A DNA stretch of 64,000 nt. Source: Rhodosorus marinus (lineage: Eukaryota > Rhodophyta > Stylonematophyceae > Stylonematales > Stylonemataceae). A program made the translations under genes and the position numbers. The DNA lies in the NCBI GenBank assembly GCA_029953675.1, contig JAMWBK010000006.1, positions 1,240,001 through 1,304,000 on the forward strand, in the 5' to 3' direction. Numbering within the stretch: the first letter of the stretch is position 1; each line of letters starts with the position of its first letter. This document shows positions 1 to 12,576 of this stretch, piece by piece. The notes beneath the pieces are model-generated. The model saw only the letters and a program-made list of their open reading frames with translations, did not search any database and was not told the origin of the DNA.

Positions 1-2
1 TA

Positions 3-1337
3 ACTTACCCAATGCTCTTCAAACTGGAAAGCTTGGGAGGTCAAGCAACCCACTGCGGAGTGTTAGAGTTTCTTGCAAAGGTAAGAAGCTTCTATGAGGC
101 TATTAACCTGCGAGCTCGTTGGCAATTTAAGCTGACTTGTATGCATCTCCTTAGGAGGGACATGTGTATATTCCATACTGGATGATGCAGAATCTCCAAA
201 TCAATGAAGGCGACATGCTGAAGGTAACGTGGAATTCTTGAGTACCGACTGCTGCAGAAGGCAGAGGAGTCAAACTGCAATCTAAGAAATATTACCATGT
301 AATCCTTCAGGTGGGAAATGCGGTTCTTGAAAAGGGGAATTTTGTCAAGTTCCAACCGCAGACAGAGGACTTTCTGGCAATTTCAAACCCAAGGTCAGTC
401 TTGGAGCGGACGCTGAGAAGTTTCACTTGCTTGTCCAATGGTAAGAAGCTGTGTGATGTTCGGTTGAGGATTGCCAGAAGCGCAATGTAGCGCTTTGCTT
501 CTTTTTTCAGGAAACTGAGAAACCTCTCTCATGTGGGGACGCGAACTCCACAGGCGATTCAATTCCTATTAACTACAATGGCAAGAACTATTGGATCGAT
601 GTCCTGGACGTCAAGCCAGTGAGTTTGCTTGTATAAACCTATGCCTGCCTCAGCTCGGCTTCTAACCAATAAACCTGGACGCATCATTTCTGCGCCTTGT
701 TTTCATGATCAGGGTACGGCTGTGTCGATCATCGAAACGGACGTCAACGTAGACTTTGCTCCTCCTCCGGGGTACAAGGAGCCCATAGCCCCACCGAAAC
801 AGGAAGGGTCTTCTTCAAGACCAGGTCAGGTTATATTCGGAGAGGACAAGGTGGGCGGCAAGCCAGCTATAGAGTCAAAAGGGAGAAAGTTGGTGGAATC
901 ATCTGACTCAGAGTCTGAAGAAGAAGGAGAGTCAAAACCCGCAAAACCAGAGCAGAGATTTCCAGGGGATGTAGGTGGATGCCATACTCTGGTCCAATAC
1001 TCAATTATGGTGCTGAGTTTTGACTGAAATATTCTTTCCCCCCCATCTAATCTTATCGGGAAAGGGTAACCTGCTGAGGAACCCTACCAAAGGAAGGGCC
1101 TTTATTCCCACTTCAACTGAGGAACAGAAGCCTAAGGAAGAAGAACAAGAGAGGAAGCCCTCCGAGCCGTTTAAGGCATTCAGCGGTGCCGGGCAGAGCC
1201 TCCGAGGAGCTACAACGACGGGAGCACCATCCGCAGTGGTGGAGGAGACGCAGACGGCCGAAAACGGCGGAGAGGAAACAGTGGAAAAACCCAAGTTCGT
1301 AGCATTCGGTGGAGCCGGGAGACGACTGAGGGACTAA
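3..1337 (+). CDS. UFD1: UFD1, ubiquitin fusion degradation protein 1 (5' end outside window)
   Basis: UFD1 pairs with NPL4 as the substrate-recruiting cofactor of the Cdc48/p97 unfoldase in ubiquitin-dependent degradation, including ERAD. The exons I can place are 3-80, 155-223, 311-440, 554-618, 713-970 and 1065-1337; all have GT-AG borders and the frame is continuous to the TAA at 1335. Conserved UFD1 blocks are visible: YPMLFKL, HCGVLEF, PYWMMQNLQINEGD, FVKFQPQTEDFL, a PINYNGK/YWIDVLDVKP block and VSIIETDVNVDFAPPPGYKEP-type sequence (Ufd1 double-psi barrel region). The C-terminal half is acidic and Lys/Glu-rich and holds three F-x-G-x-G-x-x-L type SHP boxes, the motif that binds the Cdc48 N-domain. 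The first codons lie upstream of the window, so the gene is partial here. Identification is firm; the last intron (971-1064) is the least certain border, but removing it creates the first SHP box in frame. Confidence 0.93.
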
Positions 1338-2976
1338 GCGATCAGCTTCGATTCTACCTGTATATTCGGCTCCGTCGAGCTATCGTGGTGTCCTTAGTTT
1401 TGGACATACGGGTGAAAACATACCGTGAACAGATTTGAGTAACAGATTTGAGTCTTCGTGAAAAAAGTCCAGGGCGTAGTGGATTGGACTGCTGATCCGC
1501 AAACTAGCCGATTGAGAAATGTGCGTGTACTGATTACTTGGTGTCCGTCCGAGCTTCGGAAGAAGTGCTCAACCGCCAAGTCGAGAGCGTAGCTCCCTGT
1601 TTGTCTTGCAGGCCGCGTTTCAAAGCACCCTGCTGTCTGAATTCACTGACCGGGTTGCTTCATAACGAATTAAAACAAGAAGCAAACTTCACATCGCAAT
1701 TCAGTGACGGTACCGATGTGTTGATCCACGCTTGTTCATGGGACCTCTACATCCGACGGAGCGGTCGTGTAGGTTTCTATATCACCCTTGAGTTTGGAGG
1801 TAGGGCGACTCGAGCAGAATCATGGGCCGCGTCGCAAAGCCGCGGGAAGCAATGTGCTGTCCCCCCGGTTGCTTTTAGAAACTAGAGACTTTGGAAAGAC
1901 CAAACCTGTGCACTTTAGCTCCACCGATAGTCGAGGTTTGGAGAACTACCTGCAAGTCTCGCTTCCACCGATATCGACAGCGCAAGAAAAGTGCCTAGCG
2001 ATCTCCCCCACTCGGCTTGCCAACCCTCTTCCAGCATTGCCATGAATTTCTTAAAAACTCCTTTTTAACCTCCACTTGTCAGACTCCACACTGAAGGATA
2101 AGTTTTCTATTAAAAAACGCATCCAGTCTACAAAACTTCTTAAAAAACTCCTCCGCGTCTATTATATTTTCCAAAATAAAAACAAAGCCCTTCTTTTTTC
2201 ATACGAAAAAAACAGAAAAAGGAGCTTTGGCCCAACTATTCTCAACTTCGACGCTTTTTTATTTCTACTAAAAAAACTGCATGGTAAAAACACAGGTGAA
2301 AATAAGTGTCACCCAATACGTTGTACATAAAAGAGACTAAATAATATAATATTATACTTTTATTACTATATAACCAGTCAAAATTAATTATATTTGATTG
2401 CATTTGAGATGACGCTTAACGTTGTAAGTTTTTCCTCAGCATTTGAAGAATTGTTGAGGTGTTTTTTTTCCTCGTTGAGGTGAGGGTGGTATGAGATTGT
2501 CAATCTTGTCTAAATATGTTTAAAATGGGAGTAAAACTAGGGATTTGAAAACGATATATGATTTTGATATTAGGGGTTGATGGATATGGATATGGTTATT
2601 GATTTGTTTTGTATGGAGAAAAGGAGGAGTTTGGTTCGTTTGGTGGACGTCAGATGATGATATGTACACAGAGGTAGAGTTTTCTATTCTTTAAGGGGAG
2701 TGGGGCTGCTGTCCGGGATTCGATGGAAGTGGGTAGTATGGAGGAGGTTTTCGAGCGATGAGCCTTGGCAGAGGAATTCTTTCTGTTAATTTTGCTGTTT
2801 TGTGGAAAGCGATGGGTCTGTGGGGTTGACGAGCAAAACCTCCGCCCTCCCTTTATCAAGGGGAGGCGGAGGTTTGCCGTGTATTGCTGACGGGAAGGTC
2901 TTGGAGGGCGAGCCGATGGACTACACTGAGTTTTGAGTAGTGGAGGGATCGAGTCCTGTGAGGGGGTAGGTGGAAA
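1338..2976. other. intergenic, no gene recognised
   Basis: This stretch lies between UFD1 and the first lipase. It is AT-rich with many T and A runs (2,050-2,640). The short open frames at 1,538-2,045 and 2,076-2,330 have no recognisable motif and biased low-complexity content, so I leave them uncalled. The lipase promoter should lie in the last few hundred bases, but I see no element I can name. Confidence 0.6.
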
Positions 2977-5830
2977 ATGGCTGAGGTTGGGACACAGGAC
3001 GAGGAGGTGGGGTCTGGTAAGGATTCATCTGCTTTTGAAAAATTGGACTGATCTTTCTGTCGTTGAATTGGCTCGTTAAGTTGTCTTGGCTTTAGTTTCG
3101 AAAGATGAGATGCCGGAGGCTGTGAAGGGTGATGCTGATGCTTCAATGCTGATGTTTGGGGAAAGGGAGTTGGAGGTGGAGGTGGAGCGAGCGGAAGTTG
3201 AAGTGACAACTGGTCCTGTTGCTGGAGATCAGACTGGTTCTGCAGATCGATCTGATGAAGTCGTAGCACTGGATGGGACGAATCTTCTCAAGGTTAATAC
3301 TCGAACGAAAGTCGTCTCTTTCATAGTCCCTGACAATGATACCCTTCCTGGCGAGCCCAAGCGCAGTGGCTTTAAGCAACACAGGCCACCATGTAAGTGC
3401 TTCTCTCTGACTCTTTTCTTTTCTCGCTGAATTGTGCTTGCTTCCTTGGTCGGACGCGTTGACTTGAACAGCTTCAACCTGACTTTTTCCGCAGTCTCTT
3501 TCAGCAAGATTTCATGGAGCTATTCAGTGATGCAGGCCAAGCTGGATCTCGAACTGGAAGGAAGCACAGGAGCAAATGCCGAGGAAGACACAATTGAACT
3601 GTTCCAGACGGCACTTGCTGCACGCGAGCAGCACCGAAAGGAGATAGACCTTACGCACGCCAAGATCCGGTCGGATGTGAAGATCATTTGTGCTTGCTGG
3701 CGAAAGGACTTCGGATGTACGAAACCGGACCCTGCGGATCAGAGGAAACAGGCGTTGGACGAATTCACCTTGCTTCTCAACGAGCTCGGCGCTGAACGTG
3801 AGTGAAAAGACAAATTTAGCTCCCCCTTGTTAATAGCGCTTCTTCTGTCTTTGCACTGAGGTGAATCACTCAAAGCGAATCGTCCACTCCACGACTGCTT
3901 CGACAGGTCTCAATATGATTGATCTTGTTCGAGGGTACCGAGTAATGAGAAAGTATCCTCAGGTGACCAGAAGCCCTCACGAGGACGAGGAGGCAGCTCC
4001 GCAGACTCTGAACTTCGACATAGAGGAGGACGAGAATGAAGATAACCCCAGTTCTCATGGCTCACTAGCACTCAATGAGCAGATCACTCAACTGGATTTG
4101 GCCGATCTTGAGAAGGCTCATCGCCTCTCCCTGCACGCCTGGGCAGCCTATGGAAGCAATTTCGAGGGCGAGGACAAGGATTTTTACGAGTACACCGATG
4201 GCGAGCTCGCGGCGGACAGGGAGTTCACTTGTGGAATAGTAAGCATCGAGAAAACGCTATTTACGGCTGAGAGTGTCTCAAAATTTGCTTGAATACCCTT
4301 CCGAACCAGAGTTGTTCTCAGCCATGAGTTCCGGTCACTGTCTACCGTATTAGAATGACGGAACTGTGAGATGATATTATTTTACGAAAACCCCTAACCC
4401 GATCGTCTCCCATTTGAACTATGCAGCTGAAGCTTCACACGCGAGATTTGGTCAAGTTGAGCACCTCCAAGGGTCCATTCAAGCCTCAGTTCTACGTCGC
4501 CGTCGACCACTCCATTGAAGCCATCGTAGTTGCTGTAAAGGGAACCACAAGCTTCGATGATCTAATGACAGACTTGTCTGCAAACTCGCTGCCCATAGTG
4601 GTCAGACCTCCTCCTTGGAGGTACGCTGCTGATTCTAACCTTGTTTTGATTCGAAAAATTCGATTGTGCTGAAACACTCGGTTGTGTTCTTCAATGATCC
4701 CTACCACAGTGCGGACTTTCACAGCAAGAGAGCTATAGTGGGCGGAACTCACATTGGTTTGTTCTTGAGCGCGAAGCACGTCCTCAGTGAATGTAGGGAA
4801 CTCCTGATAGGGTTGTCTGGGGAATTCGAGGAGTATGATATCTTTATTACGGGACACTCGCTGGGCGGGGGTGCGGCCTCACTGGTAACGATCCTACTCT
4901 ATAATGACGACGAGTTCCTTGCTAAAGCTGTAAGTTTCAGGAGTGGAGGTCTCACAACCTGTTCGCAACTCAATTGTGGTGGTTCTTTCCTCCATTCTTG
5001 AAACAGAATCCGGTTTACTGTATCGCTATTGGCCCTCCGCCAACTGTATCCGAACCAATTGCCGAAGCTTACAATGATATCATAACCACGTTTGTAAACC
5101 AAGACGACCTCATTCCCACACTTGGAGTTATCTCAGTGGCTACGTACCTGGAACTGTGTAAGGAGGTGAGGAAACTTCCGCTTCGCACGCGTCTTGCAGT
5201 GGACTTCGGATTAGCAAAGGTCGTTTCTAAGAGGCTGGAGAGAATTCGCCTCGATGACCTCGCGCGATTGACGAAGTTTCGGCTATTCCTCGCCGGGACA
5301 GTGTTTCACTTGAAGGCCAAGGAAAGCCTGAAGGAAATGGCGGAGTTCTTTGTACCTACCAAGACGAAGGTTGGGCTCAAAAAAGGACACTGTAAGACGC
5401 GCAAAATTCACCGCTGATGATTGCTCCACAATCGTTACAACATTGAATGATCTAATGCTCTGTCTTCTCTTTCTGCTCGCCCGGGATAGCTGCGGATCAC
5501 GTCGATAAGTATCATATGCATACGCACTTTGGAACGCAGTACAGGATGGTACGGAAGGATAGAAAAGATTTTCTGGAGCTTAGGATGGTTCCAAATGCGT
5601 TCTCCGACCACCGGCCTGTCGTGTACGTGGACATCTTGGGCGTGCTTTTGGAAAAGAAGAGGAAAAAGGAACGTAAGAAGAAGAAGGAGATGGAGAAGAA
5701 GAGGGAGAACAAGTCGCAAAGCAAGCCAGCAGGAAATCTTGGGTCGCGGTACTTTAGCAGTGTGAGAAACGCTTGGAACGAAGCGAACGAAGATTTGGAT
5801 GTCGAAGATCCATTGGCCGTACCTGGCTGA
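2977..5830 (+). CDS. class-3 lipase, sn1-specific diacylglycerol lipase-like (copy A)
   Basis: Predicted serine lipase of the Lipase_3 family, closest in motif layout to diacylglycerol lipases, which release fatty acid from membrane-derived acylglycerols. Exons: 2977-3016, 3096-3392, 3495-3797, 3907-4238, 4427-4620, 4710-4929, 5007-5391 and 5490-5830, giving 703 residues. The ATG at 2977 was chosen because the short first exon splices in frame into the next open stretch. The N-terminal 170 or so residues are acidic and not recognised. The core has FYVAVDHS, VKGTTSFDDLMTDLS (oxyanion region) and the nucleophile elbow TGHSLGGG with Ser439; the Asp is probably 495 or 496 in NQDDLIP and the His probably 631 in SDHRPVVYV. 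The tail has a Lys/Arg/Glu-rich stretch. No membrane helices are evident, so it is probably soluble or peripheral. Its paralogue at 10,108 shares all comparable intron phases. Substrate is inferred from family only. Confidence 0.88.
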
Positions 5831-7829
5831 GAGAAATTTGCTTGGTCCGGACCTCCCATCGCGACGAAAATGACGGCCTGGGCGCAAAAGGTAAATCTGA
5901 TTTGCTCTCCAGGTGAGACTGGGTATTCAGATCCTTGTCTGCTTGTTGTGACATGGATATAGTGGCAAAGACCAGTACTTTGCGGCAAGAGGCAAGGAGA
6001 CTCTAGTGCAGAGGCATGCGAGTCAATAGAGAGTGAAGGGGAGCAATTTTGCTGGAATAGCTGTCCCGGGAGCAAGGGGAAAATCGCCGCGAGAACCGAC
6101 GGACTTTTGGCTTGGGTTTTCTGAATAGCCTGGATATCACTATCAGGTTGTGCTGTAATTGACAGGGAGACAAAATCCCGTCAATGTCCCGGTTGGTGTC
6201 AGTTAGAACACAGCAACGAATGGAGCGGATAGGCACCGCTCTTTCCGTAGTCAAAGTTACAGCGCAGGTCACCGTTGCAACATTGGACCCCAAGCTCGAA
6301 GGCGAATGGTGAGTTCTAAATCGAAGTGGGTTCCCCTGTATGGCTTTCAGTGGGGGATGTACTGAAATCCAGCGGCCGCTAACCCCAACGTGATATGCTC
6401 GTTCCGTTGTCGAAAACACAAGTGCTTTCTTTTGGGCCCGGGCGGGCAGCAGATGCATGCGGATAGTCTATCTCCGAACAAAGCTGACCCCCTGCAGTTC
6501 AAGAACTCGAGGGATCAAAATGCGTCTAGCTTCCGTATTCTATCCGAGATTAAATCTACCTAAAAAAGAGCAATGCGGATCCCTAGGTTTGTGTCCCTCA
6601 GTTGTGTCTTTGAGCAAAACAATACTACCGTATCCGGGGTTCTCTCCAAACGTCTTCGCTGCCAATGAATGTTAGGACTCTAGTGCGTGACACGGAACTT
6701 CGTGCTTTCCCACTTTTGTTCAGCCAAATTCCTCCTACCGTCAGGCCCCCGCCACTCACGCCACCGGTACTCAACCCAAAACTATTAGTCAAGCACAACC
6801 ACTGCAAACCAATCAACTGGTAATCAAGCAATTCAGAACTCGCATTCAACAAACAATCAGGAGGTGAACTCTCAAGTTGAACAGTACAAGCGTTCATCTC
6901 TAAAACTGCCCAAGACCAAGGAACTTGACCTATGGAGCGGCGATGAAAACCACATTACCACGTCTCCATTGCCGAAAATCGCATATCAGTATCTATTCCT
7001 CCCTGAGTCCCCGCCCATATACCCAAGTCTGAATCAACACGGGGGACTCATCACTTGCTATTTTTAGATCCACACTCTCAAAAAACTTCACCAATCCGAG
7101 ATAGAATATTGATAGATTCAGTGACGAACCCCTAACGATATGCTGAGGCCCGGTCCGCAATCCTTTACATTTCCTCAAGGTTTTGGTTGTGTCGGTGGTT
7201 TGGGGGGGGCTGCAGTGGCTCTCAAAGCGTAGTAGCAACACTCACAATTCCAAGACTCTCGAATTGAGCAATTTTTTTTAAGACACAATGAGGCTGGAAC
7301 CCAAGCCTTGTATACGTCACGAAACAGAGGCCCCCCGCAAACCCTCACCTCCCCCCCCCCTTTCCTGGGCTCTGTGTAATGGCATCCTCTCACTTTGTGG
7401 TGATCGCACACGGTTTTATTCTCTACGGAGAAATAGTAGAATACTGAATTGTTTTCATATATACCCAAAAACTGCAGCATACCATATGCAAAATCAGGAC
7501 AAAAAAATAAAGAATACATAGGTTCCTAACACGTCCCCTTGCGGTTCCCTCTTTTTAAATCACTATTCAACACACCGCAACCTCTTGAACTGAAAACGTT
7601 AAATTGGAGGAGGTTTGTTTTTCGGAACAATTATTTGGTATTTTGCTCACTCGTTTTTTTTAAGTTTTAGAGCTTGGCGGGGGGTGGGCGTCGGTTGGGT
7701 CCCTAACCCCATGACCGCACTGCAAACGGAAATGTCATCGGATCTAAGGCCGTAAAACCCTAACGACTCCCTCTTGGCGATGCCCTGAAAGGGGGGAAAG
7801 GGAGAGGAACAAGGTGTTTAGAGGTGGCG
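5831..7829. other. intergenic, no gene recognised
   Basis: Open frames here (for example 6,003-6,458 minus) show no family motif and no codon-like continuity across plausible splice sites. The DNA has G and C homopolymers near 7,200 and 7,350. I see nothing I can support as a gene. Confidence 0.55.
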
Positions 7830-8494
7830 ACAGAGGGGCGGGGGGGAGTGGGCGGGCACGCGTGGAGCCAAAATGTCTTTGTACCTCGTACCTACGTAGC
7901 CTAAGGATGTATTGTATTGAGATATTGAGATATTTGCCTTACCCCTTTGCTTGATGGGCCTCGCCATTCGGAAATGTTGAGTTCTGACTGATGATGATGT
8001 GTTATTCGGCGGACCGGAGGGAGCGGGTGTATGTGTGTGTGTGTGTGGAGCCAGAATGTCTTTGACGAAGTGGTATCTTGTGGACTTGCAGCGTCCTTCG
8101 CATCTCATACCCAAGAGACACATTGAATTACAGATATTTTCTTTTGTCCCCTGCATGACAAGCCTCGTCATTTGGGAACGCTGAGCTGAATGATGATAAT
8201 GTTTCGTTCGGAGACCGGAAAAGAAAGGGGGTGGGGGTGGGGGTGGGGTCAAAATGTCTGTGCTGAAGCGGTCCTTCAAACTTGCCCCGGCCACACCTCC
8301 TCGCCCGACGGACCAATAGACACACACAGCCACTGCAACTAATACTGCCGCGGTTTTGCTGGATGGCGGTACGTACCCCAAGCGCATTGAGGTACCAAAT
8401 ATTTCCCCGCAGAGTATCGGCATTCGGGAACGAAGAGTTGACTGATGGTTGCTACCTTTCATCGGAGAACGTTGAGTTCCGGTCCCGGAATTGA
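7830..8494. repeat. three diverged tandem repeats of about 185-200 bp
   Basis: Three successive units begin with a shared AAAATGTCTTTG-like block at about 7,866, 8,048 and 8,247. Each continues to a shared region resembling CTCGCCATTCGGAAATGTTGAG, then TGATGATGATG and a CGGAGACCGG-like end (about 7,950-8,010, 8,155-8,220 and 8,405-8,490). Between units there are GT- and G-rich runs. Long antisense open frames across this block are a by-product of the repeats. Confidence 0.7.
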
Positions 8495-9698
8495 CTCTCA
8501 CCCGTTGCTCCTATTTATAGTATTTCAAACTCGGCAGTCGAGAGTATTTCGAAGCAAATTAACTGCAGCAAATTGTTACTCTGACAAAACTACCTATTAA
8601 GCTAACAACAAAATGTGTGAAATTGGCCCATTTTCAGATGGCACACTTCATATTGGTCCACCAAAAGATGGGACAAAAAAACCGTTAGAGACCCCTTTTT
8701 ATTACGATTATTCCTTAATGAATATATATAATTCAATAGAAATATATGTTACCAGGAGAACCGTTGAGGACCCTTTTTATTACGAATATTCCTTAAAAAT
8801 ATATATAAGCTAATAGAAATAGAAAGTAGTGCATATTATAATAGAATAAAGATGTACAAGATATGAAAATTGTTAATATTTGGTAAATAAGTTTTTCTTG
8901 ATATATTGTTGTGCAATGTAAATAATAGTTGATAATAGATCCGAGTCCGTTCTATTAAATTACCCTCACGCATTGAATAAGTCAAGGAAGCTCTCTTCTT
9001 TGTACGAAACGTACTTTGAAAGAACAGAATTTCATCATGAACCGATGAATACTGAAAGAGTTTAATTTATAAGATGAAATTGGTAGTTTTGTCCTTGTGC
9101 ATTTGAGTGTAACTTACGTTCACCAAAGGGAGAGTGTTGAACGTGTGCTGTGGGTTCAGTAAAACCTCGGAGTTCTACCGCTGACTGTGTGTGTTTTGTC
9201 AGTCCGCAGAGGGTGTGGGAGGAAGAGCCGGTGGGGGGAGGAAGTGCGTTTTCTTTTTTTGCTTCCTGGTTTTGTGCCCGTTCATGTATTGAATGTGTTT
9301 GTTGGTATTTGACCGTGTTTCCTCGGTGTTGCGTCAGGAGTGTGACGGATTTTGGCTCCATTCGTTTTCGCGAATGACGCCGCAGGAAAATTTCGGATGG
9401 AAGAATCTGTTTTGCGGATGGGGATGTGCTCGGGGAGGTGAGTGGGTTCCTTCTCTTCTTCGGCGATTGCTTAAAATAGAAGATGAGTTTTGGTTTTTCA
9501 AATTTCGAGGGTTATGATGGCGGCGATGCTCATTTTTCGGAGATTCCTTGGCTGACCGGCCGGCCTTGTTGAACGCTAGCAGAACTGGTTTTGATGCTGT
9601 GAATAGGTATTCTACACTGGAAAAGGAATATGGAAATCCGCGCAACCCATAGGGTTTTGGAAAACTCCGAACTGGGACAGTCCACGGTTTCCTACCCC
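8495..9698. other. intergenic, AT-rich, no gene recognised
   Basis: There are no recognisable coding motifs. Between about 8,680 and 8,830 there is a loose direct repetition (ACCGTTGAGGACCCTTTTTATTACGA-type block twice, about 95 bp apart). The rest is featureless to me. Confidence 0.5.
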
Positions 9699-9866
9699 CT
9701 CTAAATTTTTTGTCCGTTGGAGTACTGTACCTGCGATTTGGGTATGTGAGGTGTATCAACTTATTTACGGCTTCTGATTATTTACCTCTAAATTTTTTGT
9801 CCGTTGGAGTACTGTACCTGCGATTTGGGTATGTGAGGTGTATCAACTTATTTACGGCTTCTGATC
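9699..9866. repeat. 87-bp tandem duplication
   Basis: A block starting CTCTAAATTTTTTGTCCG is repeated with a period of 87 bp (unit 1 at 9,699-9,785, unit 2 from 9,786). The two copies are nearly identical over about 80 bp, which points to a recent duplication. It lies about 240 bp upstream of the second lipase start codon. Confidence 0.9.
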
Positions 9867-10107
9867 ATCGGCTGGCTGTTTGCCGTTCTTTGAGGGGGTC
9901 CTCGTCTGGGCTCAAGAAATTCACTGCATTTTAATAGAAGAGTCGCTCTTCACACCCTCAGGTACGGCCACGGCTATAAAGTCTACTCTCGCAATAGTCT
10001 GCCGATGTTGATGAGCAGCGTGGGCACTAGGAGTGAGGAGTGCTTGCGAAAGTTCAGTCAGTCTGGGCTTGTTGAATGAAAACGAGAAAGGAGAGCTTCA
10101 GACCGTG

Positions 10108-12576
10108 ATGTCTTTGACGAAGGGCACCGCAGAATCCGTTATGGATGAAGCACTGACAGATAGCGACGTCGAAAGTGAAGATTCGGTGTTGAGATCTGGA
10201 GTTTTCAATTGCAAAGCAGGCAACATTCCCGAGGAAGCACGCTGCTATTGGGACAACCTAGCTGAGCAGCTGTCTGACGACGGCAGCTGCACAAGCGGGC
10301 CGAGCACTCTATTAGATGAGTGGTCCTCCACGTTTGGGAAGAACAATACAGTTTCAGCTGAGGATGCGAGTGAGTATTTCAGCACACATCCATTGTCAAG
10401 GGAAGAAGAGAAGCGTTTCTGGGATACTGATCGGAAGAAACCTTAACCTTTCTCGGTGTTCCTGGATAGTACACTTCGATGGAGAGCTGTCTCGTTGTTC
10501 AAGCTTGGTGACTAACGCTGAAAGTGAATTGGAACAGAGCGTGAGTCAGGGTGACGAGGATTTCATCTCACAGTTTGAGAAGGATCTTATCGCACGTAAA
10601 GAGGAAGAGCGAGAGGATGAGCTAGCTCAAGCGAGTCTGAAGGGCGATTTGAAGCGCCTTATGTCAGTGTGCTGCCCGCGGCCCGATGCGGAGAGGAAAC
10701 GCGCTTTGGACGAGGTCGCTATGATCGCCAACCGCGTCGGTGCGGAAGGTACGAACTCTAATTTCAAGCAAATCCACTATAGATGAATTTCAAGCGACTA
10801 ACATTTCCCTTGCTCGACCAAAAACGGAAGAATTGAGCCTGATGTCAATTCTCCGAGGAATCCAAGTCGCAAAGAACTTCCCAGAAGTGAGCAGAACAAG
10901 GAACGAAGAGCACGAAATTCTCGGAAGAGGCACCCAAGCCCCGTCCGGATGTGCTCAGCCCTCCCCAACTGATGTCGAAGAGTTGGAGAGGACGAACAAA
11001 CTTTCCTCACACGCGCTCGCATCCTACGGTGGCGCTCTCGAGTTTATGAAGACGAAGGACATTTACGAGTGCTCAGAAGAGGAGCTCGCCGCAGAAGAGC
11101 AGAAGATTAGAGGACAGGTATGTTCCGCGAACATGACAAACCCGAACTGTTTATCAACTCAATCTCTTCCAAACCGGAAAGATTCGTTTCGCTGTTTGTG
11201 GGTTGATCATGAGGAGTCTGACGTTCTCCTTGCTTTTGCTCCCTTCTTGTTGCGCTCGTGTAGTTGGACCCAAGCAGTGGGAATTTTACACTGGTTAGTG
11301 GAGAGTCTGGTCCTTGCAAGCCGAGGTACTACGTTGCTGTTGACCACTCGATCAAGTCGATCGTTCTGTCCGTGAAAGGGACGAGCAACATTGATGATGT
11401 GATGACGGATCTTTCCCCCGACTTGCATCCGGTTGTTGCAAGGGCTCCTCCAAGGTGAGATGATCACGCGCGCTTCTGAAAAAGAAATTGCTCCTTGTGG
11501 CTGACTCGGCTTTGCTATCTCCTCCTGCAGTCATGGTGAATGCGAATCAACCCTGAAGCGACCGTTCGTTGTTGGGGGGGTTCACAGGGGGTTCTACCAG
11601 AGCGCGAAGCACATTGTATCAGGTTCTAGAAACGAGCTTCTAAGGCTCTCTGAGGAACATCCTGGATATGATATCTTTCTCACCGGGCACTCTCTTGGGG
11701 CCAGTGCAGCGTCGCTCGCTACAATTCTTCTGTACAAAGACGAGGATTATGTGAACAGAGCTGTGAGTTTCCTTCTTCACAACATTGCAGGTCCTTGCTT
11801 TAGAAATTGCTTGGAACTTCCACTGACTCAGTTTACCTTCTGCTCTACAATTTTTTTCCCACAACAGAATCGTACGCGCTGTGTCGCATTTGGTCCAGCG
11901 CCGTGTGTTACGGAGGCTATCGGGGAGGTCTTCAATGAGGTTATAACTTCCTACATCAACAACGACGATGTCGTATCGGCGATGGAGATTCACACCGCTG
12001 CTCAATTCGTTGAAATGTGCAAGGAAATTGAGAAGTTGCCGCTTCTCACCCGCCTCGCGATTAACTTCGGGTTTACTCGGCTTGTTTCCGGACAAATCAA
12101 GAAAATTCGAACATGCGATGTGGACCGCCTCCAGATGCGAGTGTACAGCGCCGGCACAGTCTTCCATATAAGAAGCAAGGAGGGCTGCGACCGTGTAACA
12201 TATAGGAACATGCAAAAACTCCAAGCACGTAAGTCCTACGACCATACTAAATACGTGTTTGCAAATTAGTTGCTAAGATTCTCCCCCTCGATCGTTTCTG
12301 CGCAATCCAGAGCCGAAAGAATGCTCCGATCCACAGAGGGTCCAGTATCACCAAGAAGAGCTGCGCCGCGTTGCAGACTCGATTGAGGTGGTTCCGGCCA
12401 GACGCCAAGGATTCCAGGATGTTACTTTCAGCGCGAATGCTTGGTTGGATCATCAGCCCAGCAATTACGTTAACATCTTTGGCTTCTTGCTCGCGGCGAG
12501 GAGAGCGGAAATCGAGGCGTACTGCTGCACAAAGGACCATCTCGATGAGCTTTCGACGCCCGCTTGGGTCGGTTGA
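10108..12576 (+). CDS. class-3 lipase, sn1-specific diacylglycerol lipase-like (copy B)
   Basis: Paralogue of the lipase at 2,977. Exons: 10108-10369, 10470-10748, 10831-11117, 11264-11454, 11531-11762, 11868-12228 and 12311-12576, giving 625 residues. The first in-frame ATG of the open stretch was used as start. The six introns have phases 1,1,0,2,0,1, the same as the corresponding introns of copy A, which carries one extra intron near its N-terminus. The core shows YYVAVDHS, VKGTSNIDDVMTDLS and LTGHSLGAS with nucleophile Ser394; the acidic residue is probably Asp450 or 451 (NNDDVVS) and the histidine probably 585 (WLDHQPSNYV). The N-terminal part is Asp/Glu/Ser-rich and diverged from copy A. 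The basic stretch at the copy A tail is missing. The two genes are best explained by duplication followed by divergence of both ends. Enzymatic specificity is not visible in the sequence. Confidence 0.88.

Noticed and set aside
1538-2045. Open frames downstream of UFD1
   Set aside because: No family motif and no splice-consistent continuation.
7818-8501. 227-codon minus-strand frame
   Set aside because: It runs through the degenerate tandem repeats and GT/G-rich runs; composition explains the lack of stops.
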